A DNA stretch of 64,000 bases, taken from Eulemur rufifrons. Its lineage: Eukaryota > Chordata > Mammalia > Primates > Lemuridae. Below are positions 1 to 19,430 of this stretch, one piece after another (positions within the stretch are counted from its first letter, which is position 1; every line of letters starts with the position of its first letter). The position numbers were made by a program, and so were the translations under genes. Under the pieces are notes generated by a model that was not told where the DNA came from, ran no database searches, and saw nothing but the letters and a program-made list of their open reading frames with translations. The stretch covers positions 283,618,343 through 283,682,342 of the forward strand of contig NC_090989.1 of the NCBI RefSeq assembly GCF_041146395.1, written 5' to 3'.

Positions 1-360
1 GACCTCGGCAGTGCCAGGTCTGAGCTCTCCTCCTGGAGCTGGCACTGCCGGCGCCTCGCTCTCAACCCCCGCCCCTCACTAGAGCTGCCGAGTGCCCCTC
101 ATTCCACAGCTGCCTGCAAGGGGCCCGAGAGAGGCTGGTGCTCTGCAGCCCAGGGGTCCCGGCAGGGAGGAGGTGACGAGCCAGGAGCAGGGAAGACGAG
201 AAAAAGGAAGTGGGGAGCAGTGGGCGGGCCCTGTCCCACCCTGAAATACCAGGAAGAGAAGTCACTTCGTCAAGGTCTTCAGCATCAGCCCTCCCCCTGT
301 GTCTAAGGACCTCGGGCCGGGTCCCTGGGTGTCGGGGACGCTCAGCAGCACCATCTTCCC
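1..360. other. Intergenic, no feature recognised
   Basis: GC-rich unique-looking sequence. I see no splice-flanked coding segment, RNA gene or recognisable repeat; the open frames here are short and have no family resemblance. Confidence 0.5.
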
Positions 361-364
361 AGAA

Positions 365-850
365 TCGTGTTATTGAAACATAGTATCCCGTACAATTCCC
401 TATTTAAAGGGCACAATTCCATGGTTTTTAGCATATTCACAGAACTGTGCAGCCATCACCATTTTCTAGTTTTAGAACAGCGTCATCACCTAGAGAAAGC
501 CCATCGCTTGGCTGTCATCCCTGGGTCCCCTCTCCCCCAGGCCACTGGCAATGGTGTCTGTGGATTCGCCCATTCTGGACCCATCACGTAAACGGAGTCA
601 AGACCGTGTGGTCTGGCCCCTCGGGCTTAGCGTGCCTTGAAGGGCCATCCGCATGGTGGCATGAGTCAAGCTCCACCCCTCCTACGGCCAACGGGACGCC
701 ACCGACGGGTGGGCTACGTCCTGTTCATCCCTTCATCACTATGGGGTGTCGTGTTGCTGCCGCCTTTGGTTATTATGACTGATGCCACGACGAGCACGCA
801 CGTGCAGGTGTTTGTGTGGGTGTGCGTTGTCATTTCTCTTGGGAACACAC
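365..850 (+). repeat. Decayed L1 3'-region fragment (probable)
   Basis: AT-richer segment that reads like the degenerate 3' part of an old mammalian L1: a 'tatttaaagggcacaattcc' phrase, then 'cagccatcaccattttctag', a wording shared by many L1M 3' ends. No intact frame. The subfamily cannot be named by eye, and the right edge is soft. Confidence 0.45.
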
Positions 851-1149
851 CCGGGGGGGGCACTGCGGGCCTGTGGTGACCCACGTGTGAGGAGCTGCCA
901 GCCTGGGTCCCTTCTCTCCCGCCTGCTGAGCGCACTTCTGCTGTGCCACAAGCTCTGGGACAAACCCCCATGGGCAAGTGTGGCTCCCTGGACCCAATTC
1001 CCACGCAAGTTAGGACACTTTTCCCCAAATAAAACCCTGACACGAGAGCTGGGGGCCTGTTCCACGAGAGCTGAGTAACAGCACTCTGACCAGAAGGCTC
1101 CCAAGACGCCACACTCTGGGATGGGAAGACCTAGTGTGACAAACATGTC

Positions 1150-1850
1150 AAGTGTCTGCAGATTAACCTGTAAACAGTGCAATCCCCATCAAAAACGAGG
1201 AAGTCAAAAGTGAGCCAAGATTTCAGGTCCGCAGATAGCTATATCAACTTAAATAAGACGAGTTAAGACGGTGGGCTTGTCCTGTGAGATGGTGAGACGT
1301 CCTGCAAAGATGCAGAAACACACCCCAGGCGGCGTTGTCACAGAGAGCAGGGCCAGAGCCGAGCACTCAGGCACCCGGCCGACATTGACCCCACGAAGGT
1401 GGTGCCACAGAACACATATTTTGATAGACGGTTGCTCACTAGACAAAAGGCATCAATGAACTATAAACCATAAGGGCTAAGTCAGTGGAGAGAGAGAGCT
1501 GGTAGGATGGAAGAAGATACTTGCAAGTCTTAAGCCAACAAATGATCCGTATCTGGAGTTCAAGGCATACACCGTGAGAGGCAGCAGCCCCACGAGAAGA
1601 AAAATGGGCAAAAGCTATGAAGGAACAGTTTATGTGAATGAGAGTTACACTGGTAGCCTTGGAGCTAAGGAGCCTGGGCAAGAGGTTCAAAGTCACCAGC
1701 AGCGTTTGGAAAGCCGCGAGTTCAGCGTCGGTAGGGAGGCGTAGAATCCCGCACAGCCTCCCATGGGGGCCAAGCCGCTCCGAACAGTCCAGCTTCACTT
1801 GGCCAAATTAAGATGCATTTGACCCAGAAATCCCAGTCTCGGTGTGAGCC
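1150..1850 (+). repeat. Decayed L1 ORF2-like fragment (probable)
   Basis: Phrases resembling the 3' part of L1 ORF2 occur in order: 'gcaatccccatcaaaa' near 1178, 'agaagatacttgcaa' near 1511, 'aaaatgggcaaaagc' near 1600 and 'tgacccagaaatcccag' near 1819. The + orientation follows from this order. Heavily mutated and non-coding. Confidence 0.5.
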
Positions 1851-4660
1851 AGGGGACTCTGGCACAGGCCCTTGGGGGACTTCACTGCAGCACTGGGGCG
1901 GGGGTGGAGGTGGGCCAGAGCCCCCTGGGTTGCCAGACCGGGCAGGTGGACAGGGAAAGGCAGCGGATGTGTCCAGGGATGGCCTTGCCTGCGGAACGCA
2001 AGGGACGAAATTAGACACGCCACGGTGGAGCTGACAAAAGCCACACGCACACGCTGCCGGCGCCAGGGAAGTGGGATTCGGGAGGAGGTGCAACAAATGC
2101 CCCATCTACCTAAGTTAAAATACACAAGCTCATTTTGCAAGAACATGGTTAAAATATAAAGATGCCCACGGAACACATTAAAATGGGTGCTTAGGCGTGG
2201 AGAGGGGCGGGGAGGGAGCGTGGGGGCGGGAGGGAGAGAGAGGAGTCAGTAAGGACAGGACGGCAGGTGACATGCCTACCCCAGCCCCGGGGCTTCCAGG
2301 CAGATTTTCCGCCTCCGGAGTGTGTGCTGGTGTTTGCGGAGCCCGGAGCATCCTCGCACCCTGCACCCTGCTCTCTGCACCAGCGTCCCCCACCACAGCC
2401 CCCGGGAGGCTCCCGGGGCACCAAGTCCACTGCTCTTCCCTGGAGGCCCTGAAAGAGGACTGCGTCCCACCTGGGCGCTCCCTTGCTGGAGGGCCGCCCG
2501 GCTGGGAGACGTCTGGAGCAAAGGGAGGAAGGCCAGGGAAACCGGTGTTGGTCTGGGCGAGATCCACCCCCACCTGCCTCTACGTGGGGGATTTCAAAGG
2601 CTGAGCTGCACTCGCGTTTCCCCCAAGGGGCCTTTGGGTTAAGGGACAGCCCCTGACCTCCCCGGAGACGTCAGTCATAGCTGGGAAGGTCAGGTCCCCA
2701 CTCTTCTGAGCACGATGGGCTGGAACGTCCAAGTCACAAGGAATCCAGAGCCAGCAGCCCCGTCCTTGGGGACAGGCATTGCCCAAGGACAGGCCCCTGC
2801 CCACGCCGGACGGCCGACTCCACAGGCCAACAGATTGCCCGGAGTGGCTCTCCAGGTCGTGTCCACCCGTCCTCCTTCTCCCACCCTTGGAACACTCCCA
2901 GGGGGTGGACCCAGCCCCCTTCCCGCCAGCCAGGCCCTCTCCACAGTGCCCACAAAGCCCTGTCCCCTGGTGGACGCTGAGGCCTGAGCAGGGTCCACCC
3001 TGGGCAGCACGGCACCACTGTCCCCCTCTCAGTACCTGTCTCCTGCTTGTACCTGCCGCTATGCGCGCAGCCTGCAGGGAGGTGGCCCAGGGTCCACGTC
3101 CTGAATCAGCGGAACCGGGTCTGGGGGCACCCAGCCCCTGCTCCTCACCCAAGGCTGCTGCTGCCAGGTGGGGGCCAGGGGCCTGGGCCAGAGGGGGGAC
3201 CAGGGCTCCCTGCGGGTGACACCAGGAGGTGGGGGTGGGGGGCCCAGGGCTCCCCTGAGGACTGGGCTAGAAGGACCCTGATGGGGCGAGGAGGTGGAGC
3301 TCAGGCTGCAGCCACTCCGTGACCTGAGGGTCCTGCGGGAGGTTGGGGCAGAAAGTGCTCCGGCTCCCCCTCCGCTCCTGTCCTGGAGCCAGCGCACAGC
3401 AGACCGGCTGTCCTCTCTGGCGCAGGGAGCGAGGAGGTGGCAGCGTTGCAGCTGAGGCTGGGGCGGGGCCAGGAAGCCCACCGGGAGGAAGGCTGGAGAG
3501 GGAGCCCAGGGGTGGACATTGCTCATTCATCCTACTCCCAGGTGCAGCCCCTGTGGATCCCACCCCCAAATCCGTGCCCTGGGCAGGCTCTGGACCCCAA
3601 CCTTTGACCTTTACCACTGCAAGATTGTGAAAGCAACTGCCCGACTTTCCAGCTGTCATTGGGGATTAGCAAATCCCTGTGGCCAAAGAGGCCCCCAATA
3701 CTGGTTTCACTTCTGCGAGGGCTCCGTCCTTCCTTTGCTGCGGGGTGGTCCTGTCCTGCATAGCTGGCTGGACCACGCCTTCAAGCAAACCTCTTTTTCA
3801 ATGTTTTGTCTGCTTGTCCCCAGCAGGACGCAGGGCCCCAGATACCTGAACCACCATTGCCAGAAGTCAAATGACTCTCACTGATCCAGCTTTAAGATAC
3901 TTTAACTTGTCAGAATCTTGCATTCTTTTATATTCTTAGGCCCTCCTACTCTTGGAACATTGACTGGATATCTGGCTGCATTGTTGACATTGAACCTGAA
4001 ATAATCCCATTGACAATGCAAAGAAAAGAAAGTCCCCTCACACCTAGGGGACTGCTGGCAGGTGGAGTTGAGGGACAGAGACCTGCTGGCTCGCTCCCTG
4101 TCCTGACTCAACCCTAGGTGACTCTCGCTCCTGAATTGGCTCTTCTCCGAGAAAGGAGGTTGCACCGCTGATGTCCAGACCTGCCCCACCTGGTGCATAG
4201 CTCAGGGAGACTAAATGGTGTCTGAGTCAGGGAAACCTATCCCCCTTGCCCCACCAATAGGCTGAAGCCACCCACAGAAGTATGCAAAGTCTGGTGTGGC
4301 AGTCCACAGAGGCTGGGCACAAAGTCCTATGTGCCCTGAGCCACCCCCTGCTTTGCTAAGCCCCTTGTCTGGCCATCAGTCCACTTCTCTCCCACTTGGG
4401 TTGGAAGCCCCAGCTACACACGCTGGGCCAGAGAAATGGCAAAGCAAGAACAGCTCCTCTCTGCTCGTCCCCTCCCGTGACCTTCCAGCTCTCCTTAGTG
4501 CCTGTTCCTCCATCTCCTCAGAAGCCCTTCTTGCCCAGGCCGAGTGCAATTCACTGCACAAGATGCAGAATACAGCCTCAAAGATTTGGGGGGACAAGAA
4601 GTATCTTCACCATCAGGTGTAAGGAACAAGGACAACCCCCGTGATCCACAGGGTGCCAGA
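1851..4660. other. Intergenic spacer upstream of FCN1
   Basis: Mostly GC-rich, with many short overlapping open frames on both strands and no conserved family signature. 3,870-4,300 is more AT-rich and could hold distal FCN1 regulatory DNA, but I cannot identify a specific element. No RNA gene seen. Confidence 0.5.
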
Positions 4661-4669
4661 CAGGGGGTT

Positions 4670-4810
4670 CCAATGTCTGGCTCTTACCGGCTATGAGACT
4701 TCAATTTCTCCACCTGCAGTTGTCAGATAATTTGCTCTGCTCACTGGGGCTGGTGTGAGGATCATACGGTGTCAGCAGCACTTGGGACGCTAGAGGTGCT
4801 CAGCTCAGCA
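4670..4810 (+). repeat. MIR-family SINE relic
   Basis: The MIR wording is recognisable in + orientation: a 'tatgagacttcaatttctcc' phrase followed by 'ggtgtgaggatcat', matching the MIR segment that normally reads 'cctcagtttcctcatctgt...gtgaggattaaa'. Strongly diverged; lies about 450 bp upstream of the FCN1 promoter. Confidence 0.55.
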
Positions 4811-5129
4811 CTTTTTTTCTCTCCCTTCCTGTTGACTGCCCAAGGACCGGCTCAAACCCTGAATTTTCTGGAAATCAGATAAGGCAGGAAACCTCCTTCC
4901 GCAAAACCTTCCTTATCTCAGGGTATTGCTTGGGTGTAGCTGGGAATGAGAAGGGGGCTTGGGAGGGTGGGCTTTCCTTAAGCCACGAACCAGGCAGACT
5001 CTCCGGAGGGCTTGGGAGCTCTCTGGACTAGGAACAGGGTATCTCTGCAGGGGAAGCGAGCCCAGCTACACAGGCGGCTTGCGGGGGCCTAGCTGGAAGG
5101 GAACATCTGCCTGTTGGTGCAACTGAACA

Positions 5130-5265
5130 ACCTATGGGAAGTGGGTGTCCCCAAGGGAACTGAGAAACCGCAGCCCGTAACTAGGGCTGGTTTCCCCTGC
5201 CCTATAAGAGCTCGGAGCCTCTCTGCAGTCACAGCCCAGAGGGCAGGCAGCAGAGCGGAGTCGCC
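5130..5265 (+). promoter_or_regulatory. FCN1: FCN1 core promoter and 5' UTR
   Basis: A TATA-like element 'ctataagag' lies at 5202-5210, 56-64 bases before the start codon, so transcription probably begins near 5230-5240. The FCN2-position gene has the similar 'cataagag' at the same distance from its ATG, which supports it as the shared core promoter. Upstream are an ETS-like core (ggaagtg, 5138-5144) and a RUNX-like aaccgca near 5166. Both would suit myeloid expression of FCN1, but that reading is inference. The start context is gccATGG. Confidence 0.6.
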
Positions 5266-12188
<6,923 letters not shown>

Positions 12189-12440
12189 CCCGCCGGGGCC
12201 TCGTCCACGGGCACCTGCTGGGGGAGCCACACCCACAGGCACGGTGGCATCAGACGTCCCCCTGTGTCCCCAGCGGGAACATGCTCACGCAGTGCTCCAT
12301 GGCCGGTCCTTTGCCCCTGCCCCGTAAACCCGACACGCACGCCCCACAGCCTCACCAGAGAGCGAGCTACACTCCTAAAAAGTGTTTGCTTTCTGACAAG
12401 CTTTTCCAGATTAAATTTGTGTTTCTTGTGTACACTGGTT
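12189..12440 (+). terminator. FCN1: FCN1 3' UTR and polyadenylation signal
   Basis: A variant poly(A) signal ATTAAA lies at 12410-12415, followed by a GT-rich stretch (gtttcttgtgtac) suitable as downstream element. The 3' UTR is therefore about 240-250 nt. No other signal lies closer to the stop codon. Confidence 0.65.
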
Positions 12441-12934
12441 CTGAGCATTTCCCACACTTGCTAAACAGCAGTCACCTGGAGTCAGGACGGCCACTTAGCC
12501 GACGGCATGGCTGATGGCCAAAGAGGCTGGGTGGCTTTTACATGGACTTTCAACTTCCTTAATTGATGTGGGGTGACCCCCCAACTCCAGTGGCCCCTGG
12601 TTACTCACAGCAGTTGACACGTCTTCAGGAAGGTTGCTTTGGCCTCGAAAACGCTCATAAACAGGGGGAAGTTACGAAGTGGCCTTTTGTCTTCCCCCGT
12701 GGTGGAGGTGGTGCTCTGGGTGCTGCCCACTGCAAAGAGAAGAAACACCCAACGCCGCTGCCGGAGGAGGAGGGAGCGCGTGGGGCAGCTGGCTCCCTCG
12801 CAGAAGGAGGAAGGGTCTTCCCCACGCACGAAGCCCGGCTCGGGGGAGCTGCAGGCCTCCTCGCGGGAGCGGCACCGGCCTTCCGGGAGGCGAGAGAGGC
12901 GAGAGTCCCCCATCTCGCGGCAGGGGGGTTTTCT
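12441..12934. other. Spacer downstream of FCN1, nothing recognised
   Basis: GC-rich purine-biased segment with several overlapping open frames on both strands and no protein-family signature. No RNA gene or promoter recognised. Confidence 0.45.
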
Positions 12935-13050
12935 TGGGACGCAAGAGGCACCAAGCACAAAGGGAACATTGATGGGTGTGACCACATTCAAACCCAGAAC
13001 TTCTGCTACCAAAGGGCAGTTTGAGCAAATGAAACGGAAGTCACCGGGGG
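12935..13050 (+). repeat. Short L1 ORF2-like fragment
   Basis: Contains 'attgatgggtgtgaccacat' followed by 'aaacccagaacttctgctac', which parallels the L1 ORF2 segment coding for 'D-F-T-T-L-K-T-S-V'-type wording near the 3' end of old L1s. Too decayed to code. Confidence 0.45.
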
Positions 13051-13069
13051 CAGAGTCGCCGTGCCAATG

Positions 13070-13555
13070 TTACCTTTAGTTTTCTACTGTTGCTACAACT
13101 AGTCACTACAAATGCAGTGGTTTAAAACAACAGAAAGTTGTTCCCTCGCAGCTCTGTGGGTTAGGAGTCCGCCAGAGGTCTCACTGGGCTGGAAGTGGGT
13201 TGTCTGTGGGGCTGGGTCCTTCCGGTGGCTCTGGGGAAGAAGCCGTGTCCTTGGCAGCGTCCCCGGGCTCTGGCCCTCCTTGGCTGGGCCCCTCCTCCAG
13301 CTGCACAGGCAGCTGCGCCACGGCTCTCCCTCTGGGCACAGCCAGGGCCGGTTCTCCACGCTCACCATCTACGAGCTCGGACCGGGCCTCCCCGGCAGGT
13401 CCGCGATGACCCGTCTCCAGGTCTACACCCTTAATCGCATCAGCACGGTCTCTTTGCCGTGGACGTGTTCATACGTGTCAGGGCAGGGAATCTTCAGGGG
13501 CGACAATGCAGGCACATATCTGAAAGAACTCCTGCAAAAAAAAAAAAAAAGCTTG
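13070..13555 (+). repeat. Old interspersed repeat ending in an A14 tract
   Basis: Begins with 'tactgttgctacaac' and 'gtggtttaaaacaacagaaa', a wording common in an abundant old mammalian repeat family I cannot name with certainty. It ends in an A tract at 13538-13551, consistent with a retroposed 3' end. Confidence 0.4.
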
Positions 13556-13664
13556 AAATGAAAAACAGTTTTTAGAAATGTCTAGAAATGATTAATATAA
13601 TGAAAGCCATAGAATTATGACTTTTGTGTTAAGGAATCTGGACAGATTTGATATTTCATACTCT

Positions 13665-14095
13665 TACAATGTTTAAAGAATTCGGCCTATTATAAAGAAA
13701 GTTTCATCAATCCAATCTAAAATATGTAATTAACTAATTGACTTAGTCTTATAATATGACAAGGAAATCTTAGTGCATTTATACACAGTATTGGAATATT
13801 TAAGAGACTTTGGGCCCGTTGAATTTCTAAGTTTAATTATTAGATTTCTTAAAATTAATTAGTACTAAGAAGGTTTTGTTCATTAGACAACTGAAATACT
13901 TAAGAAGAAATCTGAATATATTCCACTTATAATTGCCATCTAAAATATCTGAAGGCATTTAATGAACTCAATTTGTAGTATCCAAAAGCCCTTAAAAGGT
14001 GACTATGAAGATTTGCAGATCTTATAAATAGAAAAACCAGATCCGTAAGCCAAACTTAAAATATTAAGGATAAACTAAGTTTTTTGATCTATAGC
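13665..14095 (+). repeat. AT-rich relic repeat, copy A
   Basis: AT-rich block in a GC-rich neighbourhood. Aligned by eye with 29945-30360, it shares 'cggcctatta', 'ttattagatttct..aaaatta', 'agaaggtttt' and 'acaactgaaatact' in the same order and orientation. It is therefore a dispersed repeat, possibly an old LTR, and not unique sequence. Family not identified. Confidence 0.55.
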
Positions 14096-16250
14096 TTTCA
14101 GAAACTAAACATTAAATGAAGAAGCAAAGCAAATCTATGAAGAGTCTTTTCCAATCAACCAATTTTTCCCAGACTCACATCATCAAAACTCAGCGAGTCT
14201 TTGTGATCTGAGGGATGGAATGAAATGCGTGAAAAGACAGCAGAGCCTCTTCCTCTCCGGTCCCTGCTGTTCTTCCCAGCCCGGGGTCTCCCAAGCCGGA
14301 GTGCAGGCACGGTCCCATCCAGCAACACCTTGGCATTTGTGGCCTTCCACACGGTGTTGTTCTTGTTCCTTTTTCTTTCCTTGTTGGCCACCTTTTGTAT
14401 TAGTCGAATATTTTTATTATCCCATCTTCCCTCTATTAGCTTATAACTTGTCCATTCCTTTCCTATTCTTTGGTGTTTATGCTTGAGATTGCACCGTATT
14501 TCCTGGACTTTCTACAGTTTAACATAAATTATTCCTCCTACCACTTTGCCAACAAAGACCCTAAACACCTTTAACGACATCGAACCCCTTCCCGCCTTTC
14601 GTGCCCTTGTTGTTGCATGTCCCGACCACACATTTGTTTCCAACCCTACGATCCTTATCCAGAGGGTTTTTCTAATATTTGAATTTACTTTGGTTCAGAC
14701 CACTGTCACCTTGTGTTCTGCGGGGTGGTTGGGGGCCTGGGGGCACGCAGCAGGCTCAGCTGTCAGCTCTGCCCACGCGATGTGCTGCCACGTGGTTTCC
14801 TGTCACGGGTCATCGTCCGAATGGACGAGAAGGGCTCCGAGTATCACCCGCTGAGGTCCGGGTTTCAAAGATCTGGGATGGGGCCTCTGAGGAGTCTCCC
14901 AGGCGACTCTGATGGACAGTCAGGCGTGGGGACCACTAAGGTGCAAGTTTCAGAGAGCCGGGCGGGCGGCTTGATGATCTCAGCACAAGCAAACAAAAGC
15001 CAGAGACCCTCTGACTCATCAGAGCAAAGCTCACACGAAAGAAGACAGCAGTCCTGGAAGGGAAAAGAGAGCTGCGCACATTGACGCAAATAGGTTTCCG
15101 TCGGCATCCGCGCTTGCACGGCCCGGAGAAGCGAGAGCTGTGCAGCGGGTTGTTGACAGGGACAGGCAGGGACAGCACCTGGCCGCTCACAGTCCTGAGC
15201 TTCTTGGGCTCGGGAAACGCCGCTTAGCTACCGAGGTGCTACACTTAGAGCCAGGCGTGCCTGACATGTGACGATCTTGCATTTTGGGGGGTTGTTCTTT
15301 GTTTTCTCAGATAAGCATTCTGCCCCTTCTGGCAGTACTGGTACACAACCTCGGAATTACTGCCCTGCAGTTCCCTCGGCCCACTCGAAAGTCAGCTCTT
15401 CCGGAGAAGCACAGCTGGATTTGACAAGAGGAAGACCTTCCGACGTCAGCAATGGTCTGGGCCAGGCTAGGCTGGTGGTGGCTGTCCAGGACGGCAGGGA
15501 GCCTCTGGTGCCTGCGGGTCTGTCCGGAGCCGCGGAGGCAGCGACTCCAGTTCTGGGTGAGAGGCTGGACCACGGCAGCCGCACCTTGTCTTCCAGTTCT
15601 GAGGTTCGATGGTTTATATCTGGACCCCAGTTAAAGTCGAGGCACCCTCCTGCCGGGCCAGGCGCTGGACTCCGGGTGGCCCCGTCTGCTGCCCTGGGAC
15701 AGATGGACTGTTCCAGGTTGTTCCCATTCCTGCTTCCTGACGGGACTTGTGCCACATCTCGGGGTGGGCGCATGGGGCTCCCGGCCTCCTGTGAAGCTCC
15801 AGGAATCAGATAACTGGCCGCCCCCCACCCATATGGCCTCAGGCTGATTAGTCACAGCGACAATGACAACCAAACTGGGTAGCCCAAGTGCGGCCACAGA
15901 ACTGGGGAGGCGAGGCTGGCACGGAGCCCAGAGTGCGTTTTAGAACCGGCAGGAGGAAGTAGGTTTCTTTTCTCTCCCGCACCCCTGCCCTCGCCTGGCC
16001 GCCTGGAACAGCAGCTGTCGGAACTAACAGCCGCAGCGACGCGGGGCCCAGCACAGCAAGAGTCCGTTTCTTGCTGCAGCCTAGCGCGGGCGCGCAGGCA
16101 GAGCTGCTCTGCAGGGACTCGGGGAGCCGGGTCCCCTCGCTACGTGGCTCCATGTCTTCTCTTCCCGAGACCCATCTCCACGCAGATGTGCTTTGTCGTG
16201 GATTGTCCCCGTGCCTGCCGTCTTAGGGTGTCTGTCTGCCTTGAAGCTGC
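14096..16250. other. Spacer with a possible MER5-type fragment, otherwise unremarkable
   Basis: 14,830-14,945 resembles the hAT-Charlie non-autonomous element MER5A ('gggatggggcctctgaggag' then 'gggaccactaag'), but is strongly diverged. The rest shows no coding exon, RNA gene or clear repeat. Confidence 0.35.
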
Positions 16251-16689
16251 AGCTGGGCAGGAAGGAGCTTTGCTACAAGGCTGAATCATTTTGTTCAAAA
16301 ATACATTTCACTGGTCTTTGTTACTCAAGAGCTTTAACAATCTCATCTCTTACTGTTCAGGGTCTGTAAAGGTTCAGGTACTCTCCAGCCCTACCAGACC
16401 TGCAATTCCCAGAGTCTTCATTCCGCTTTATTCCTGCTTGTAGCCTGCTGAGTTCTTCCCTAAGCCCTTCTTTCTCTTGTACCGCCTTGCCGGGTGTCCA
16501 ACCTGTGCGGAACGGCCTGGCCACAGAGCGGAGGCCGGGAGGAGAGAGGAAGGACAGGCCGCGAGGCTCTTGGAGCACGTGGGATGTGGCTTCACGTGGC
16601 TTCACGGCAAACCGTGCTGAGCTGAAGGTGTTTACTGCCAACTCTAAAGCAATCACCAAAATAACAGCTTCCAACACGGTCAAGCCACA

Positions 16690-17900
16690 CAAAGTGCGTT
16701 CTCAGACCACCATGGAATTAATTATTATAGAAATAAAAAAAAGAAAGAATTCTAAAAAATCTGTACAAAATCCCCACTATCTGGATATTAAATAACATTC
16801 TTCTAAATAACACATGGTACACAGAAGAGGCCAAAGGAGAAGTTAGGAAGAACTTTGAATTGAATAGAACCAAAAATGTGAGAGATCAGAATTTGCGGCG
16901 CGGCGCCCAGGAGGAAATCACAGCCCCGCGCCCGCGTGCCGGAGCAAGGAAGCCCCAGATCAATTCCTCAGCTCCCACCTTGAGAAGGCAGAGAACGAAA
17001 AGCAATTTAAATCCAAAATGAGGCGGAGAGAGTGAATAATAATGAAAAGGAACAGAAAATAGATGGAGAAAATCAATATGACCAAAAGCTAATTCTTTGA
17101 GGTCAATAAAATTTGTAAACCTCTGGCCAGACTGAGAAAAAAATGAGAGAGAGAGAGAGAGAGGAACACAAAATATCACAACCAGGAAGAGAGAGATGAT
17201 GTCCCTGTATAATCTGCAGATATTACAAGAACTAGAAGGGATATTCTGAGCCATTTTACGCCGATAATTCAGCAACAGAAACGAACAATTCCTGGAACCA
17301 CCTCAGTCACAGACACACCTGAGCGACCCTAGACGTAGAAAATGAACTGAAATTGTCATTAAGGCTTTATTTTTATTATAAAAAACTTTATCAAGATAAT
17401 CCGGTACTGATGTGCAAGTAGACATATAAACCAACGGAGCAGAACGGACAGTCCACAAACGGTTTCCAGGCCCAGTGTCTTCACCGGTGAGGTCTTCCCA
17501 ACATCTAAGGCAGAAATACAGTAATAGCAATTCTTCCCACACTCTTCCTGAAAGCCAAAAAGTTAGAACTACTGCCCCACTCATTCTGAGACCAGCATTC
17601 CCCCAACAGCAAAACTAGAAAAAAATCATTGCAAGAAAAACATAACTGTAGACCAATACCGCCCATGAATGTGGATACGACAATTCCAGGCAAAATCTTA
17701 GCAAATCGAACCCAGCAACATATTAAAAGTATCATGAGCAAGTGAGGTTTAGCCCCGAATGGAAGATGTGTTTACCATTTGAAAATCAATGTCGTTCTTC
17801 ATCTTAGTACACTAACAAAGGAAAATCATACAATCATCTCAAAAACAAACAAACAAAAAGCCCCAGAAACATATTTGATAACCTCCGTCCATTCTAGATG
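16690..17900 (+). repeat. L1 ORF2 fragment, broken
   Basis: Reverse-transcriptase-region wording of L1 ORF2 is readable in + orientation: 'aaaagctaattctttgagg' and 'cctctggccagactgag' (about 17080-17140), 'tagaccaataccgcccatga' (about 17649) and 'ggaaaatcatacaatcatct' (about 17819). Many stops and frameshifts; an inert fossil. It contains a (GA)n run at about 17146-17163. Confidence 0.75.
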
Positions 17901-18540
17901 TTTTGACAGGCTCTCAGCAAGTAAGGAACGGACAGTAATCGTTCTATTGGTGAGTAGCAAGCTACCGCATCTTATCGTCTTTTATTATCACTTTCGTTAT
18001 CTCGCAGTTTTTGTGGGTCGGGCGTCCACACACAGTTCAACTGAGTCCCTGGCTGAGGGTCTCCAGGTGTCCGCCAGGGCCGTGGTGGCATCGGAGGTTC
18101 AGCTGAGGAGGGATCTGTCCTTCAGCTCACCCAGGTCGTTGGCAGAATCCAACCCCTCGAGGTTGTAGGAGCGAGGAATTCCTTTCTTGCAGGTCGGTGG
18201 CTGGAGCCTGTTCTTAAGGCTGCCGGCAATTCCCGTCCCTTGGGCTTCTCCAGCGTGGCCACTTCCTTCCTCTAAGCCGGCAAGAGAGAGACTCCGGCAA
18301 GACCGGCAAGAGAAGAACCGCTGTCTTGTGCAAAGTAATCACATGCACACAATCGCATACCCCAAGGCCCCTTCGCGTACTCTGTTGTTAGAAGCCAGCC
18401 ACGGGCCTGTCTGCACTCAGGGGAGGGGATCGGGCCAGGCTGTGAGCAGCTTGGTGCAAAAAAGTCAATTTGCATTGGTTTCCATCTCTCACTTTGTGGT
18501 AATTTATTGCAGCGGGGATAGAAAACCAATACACCCTACC
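17901..18540. other. Spacer between two L1 pieces, old repeat suspected
   Basis: Contains 'ggtctccaggtgtccgccag' and 'gttggcagaatccaac', wording of an abundant old mammalian repeat that I cannot name. It may be an insertion splitting one L1. No gene seen. Confidence 0.35.
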
Positions 18541-18544
18541 TGTT

Positions 18545-19430
18545 GATAAAGGGCTCGTGTTCAGAACATAGAAAGAACTCTTGACACTCAGTAAAAAGAA
18601 AGCAGACCATCTAATTTTTAAAATAGGTACACGATCTGAAAAGATGCTTCTCTGAAGACGGCGCATGGACGGCAATAAGCGCGTGGAAAGATGCTCAAGC
18701 CGTCGCTCACGAGGAACACGCAAACGACGCCACGTGAGACTTCCCCGCCCCCGTGAAAACAGCCAAAAGGACCGACCGTTCCCAGTGTTGAGGAGGGCGA
18801 GGAGGATCCGGGGCTGTCTGGCGCTGCTGGAGGGAACGGCGCAGCCACGGCAGGAAACCCCTTCGCAACTCCGTGAACAACTGGACAGGCGCGGCCCGTG
18901 GGATCCGGCCGCCTCCACTCCTGCACGTGCTCCCGGGAGAAGCGAAAACACACATGCACATGGAGACTCGTGCACGAACGCTCCACAGTGCGCCCTGTCC
19001 TGGCCCCAGACTGGAAGCGACCTCAATGTCCACAGCGAGCGAATGATGAACAGCCGCGGTCTGTGCGTGATGCGTCCCGCGGCAGCGCAGCGGAAGGAGC
19101 TGGCGGCTGCGCTGTGGCGTGGGTGCACCTCCAAGCTGGGCCGCGGCGGGAGAGCTCGACGACAGAGCGTACGGAGTAGGTGCTTTTATGTAGATAAAAT
19201 CTTAGAAAAGGCAGGCCGATCTGTAGTGACGGGGAGATTGGATCTTGCCTGGGGACACAGGGTGGGCCGGCTGGGAGGCTGGATTGCCAGGGGGCCCGAG
19301 GAAAGGTCCAGGTGTGGCAGGTACGTCAGCTGTCTTGGTTGTGGTGATGGTTTCCCAGGCGCATCTGTGAAAACCACTCAAGTGCACACTTCAAAGACGG
19401 GCACCTTATTACATGTCAAGGAGGCCCCCC
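18545..19430 (+). repeat. L1 ORF2 end and 3' UTR fragment
   Basis: Matches the L1 3' end in order: 'agaactcttgacactcagta' near 18570, 'gaaaagatgcttctctgaag' near 18637, the 'gtgttgaggagg' segment near 18785, 'gaagcgacctcaatgtccac' near 19012, and the 3' UTR phrase 'gtggtgatggtttcccagg' near 19340. Probably the same insertion as 16690-17900. Hypermutated and GC-enriched by CpG-containing changes; non-coding. Confidence 0.7.
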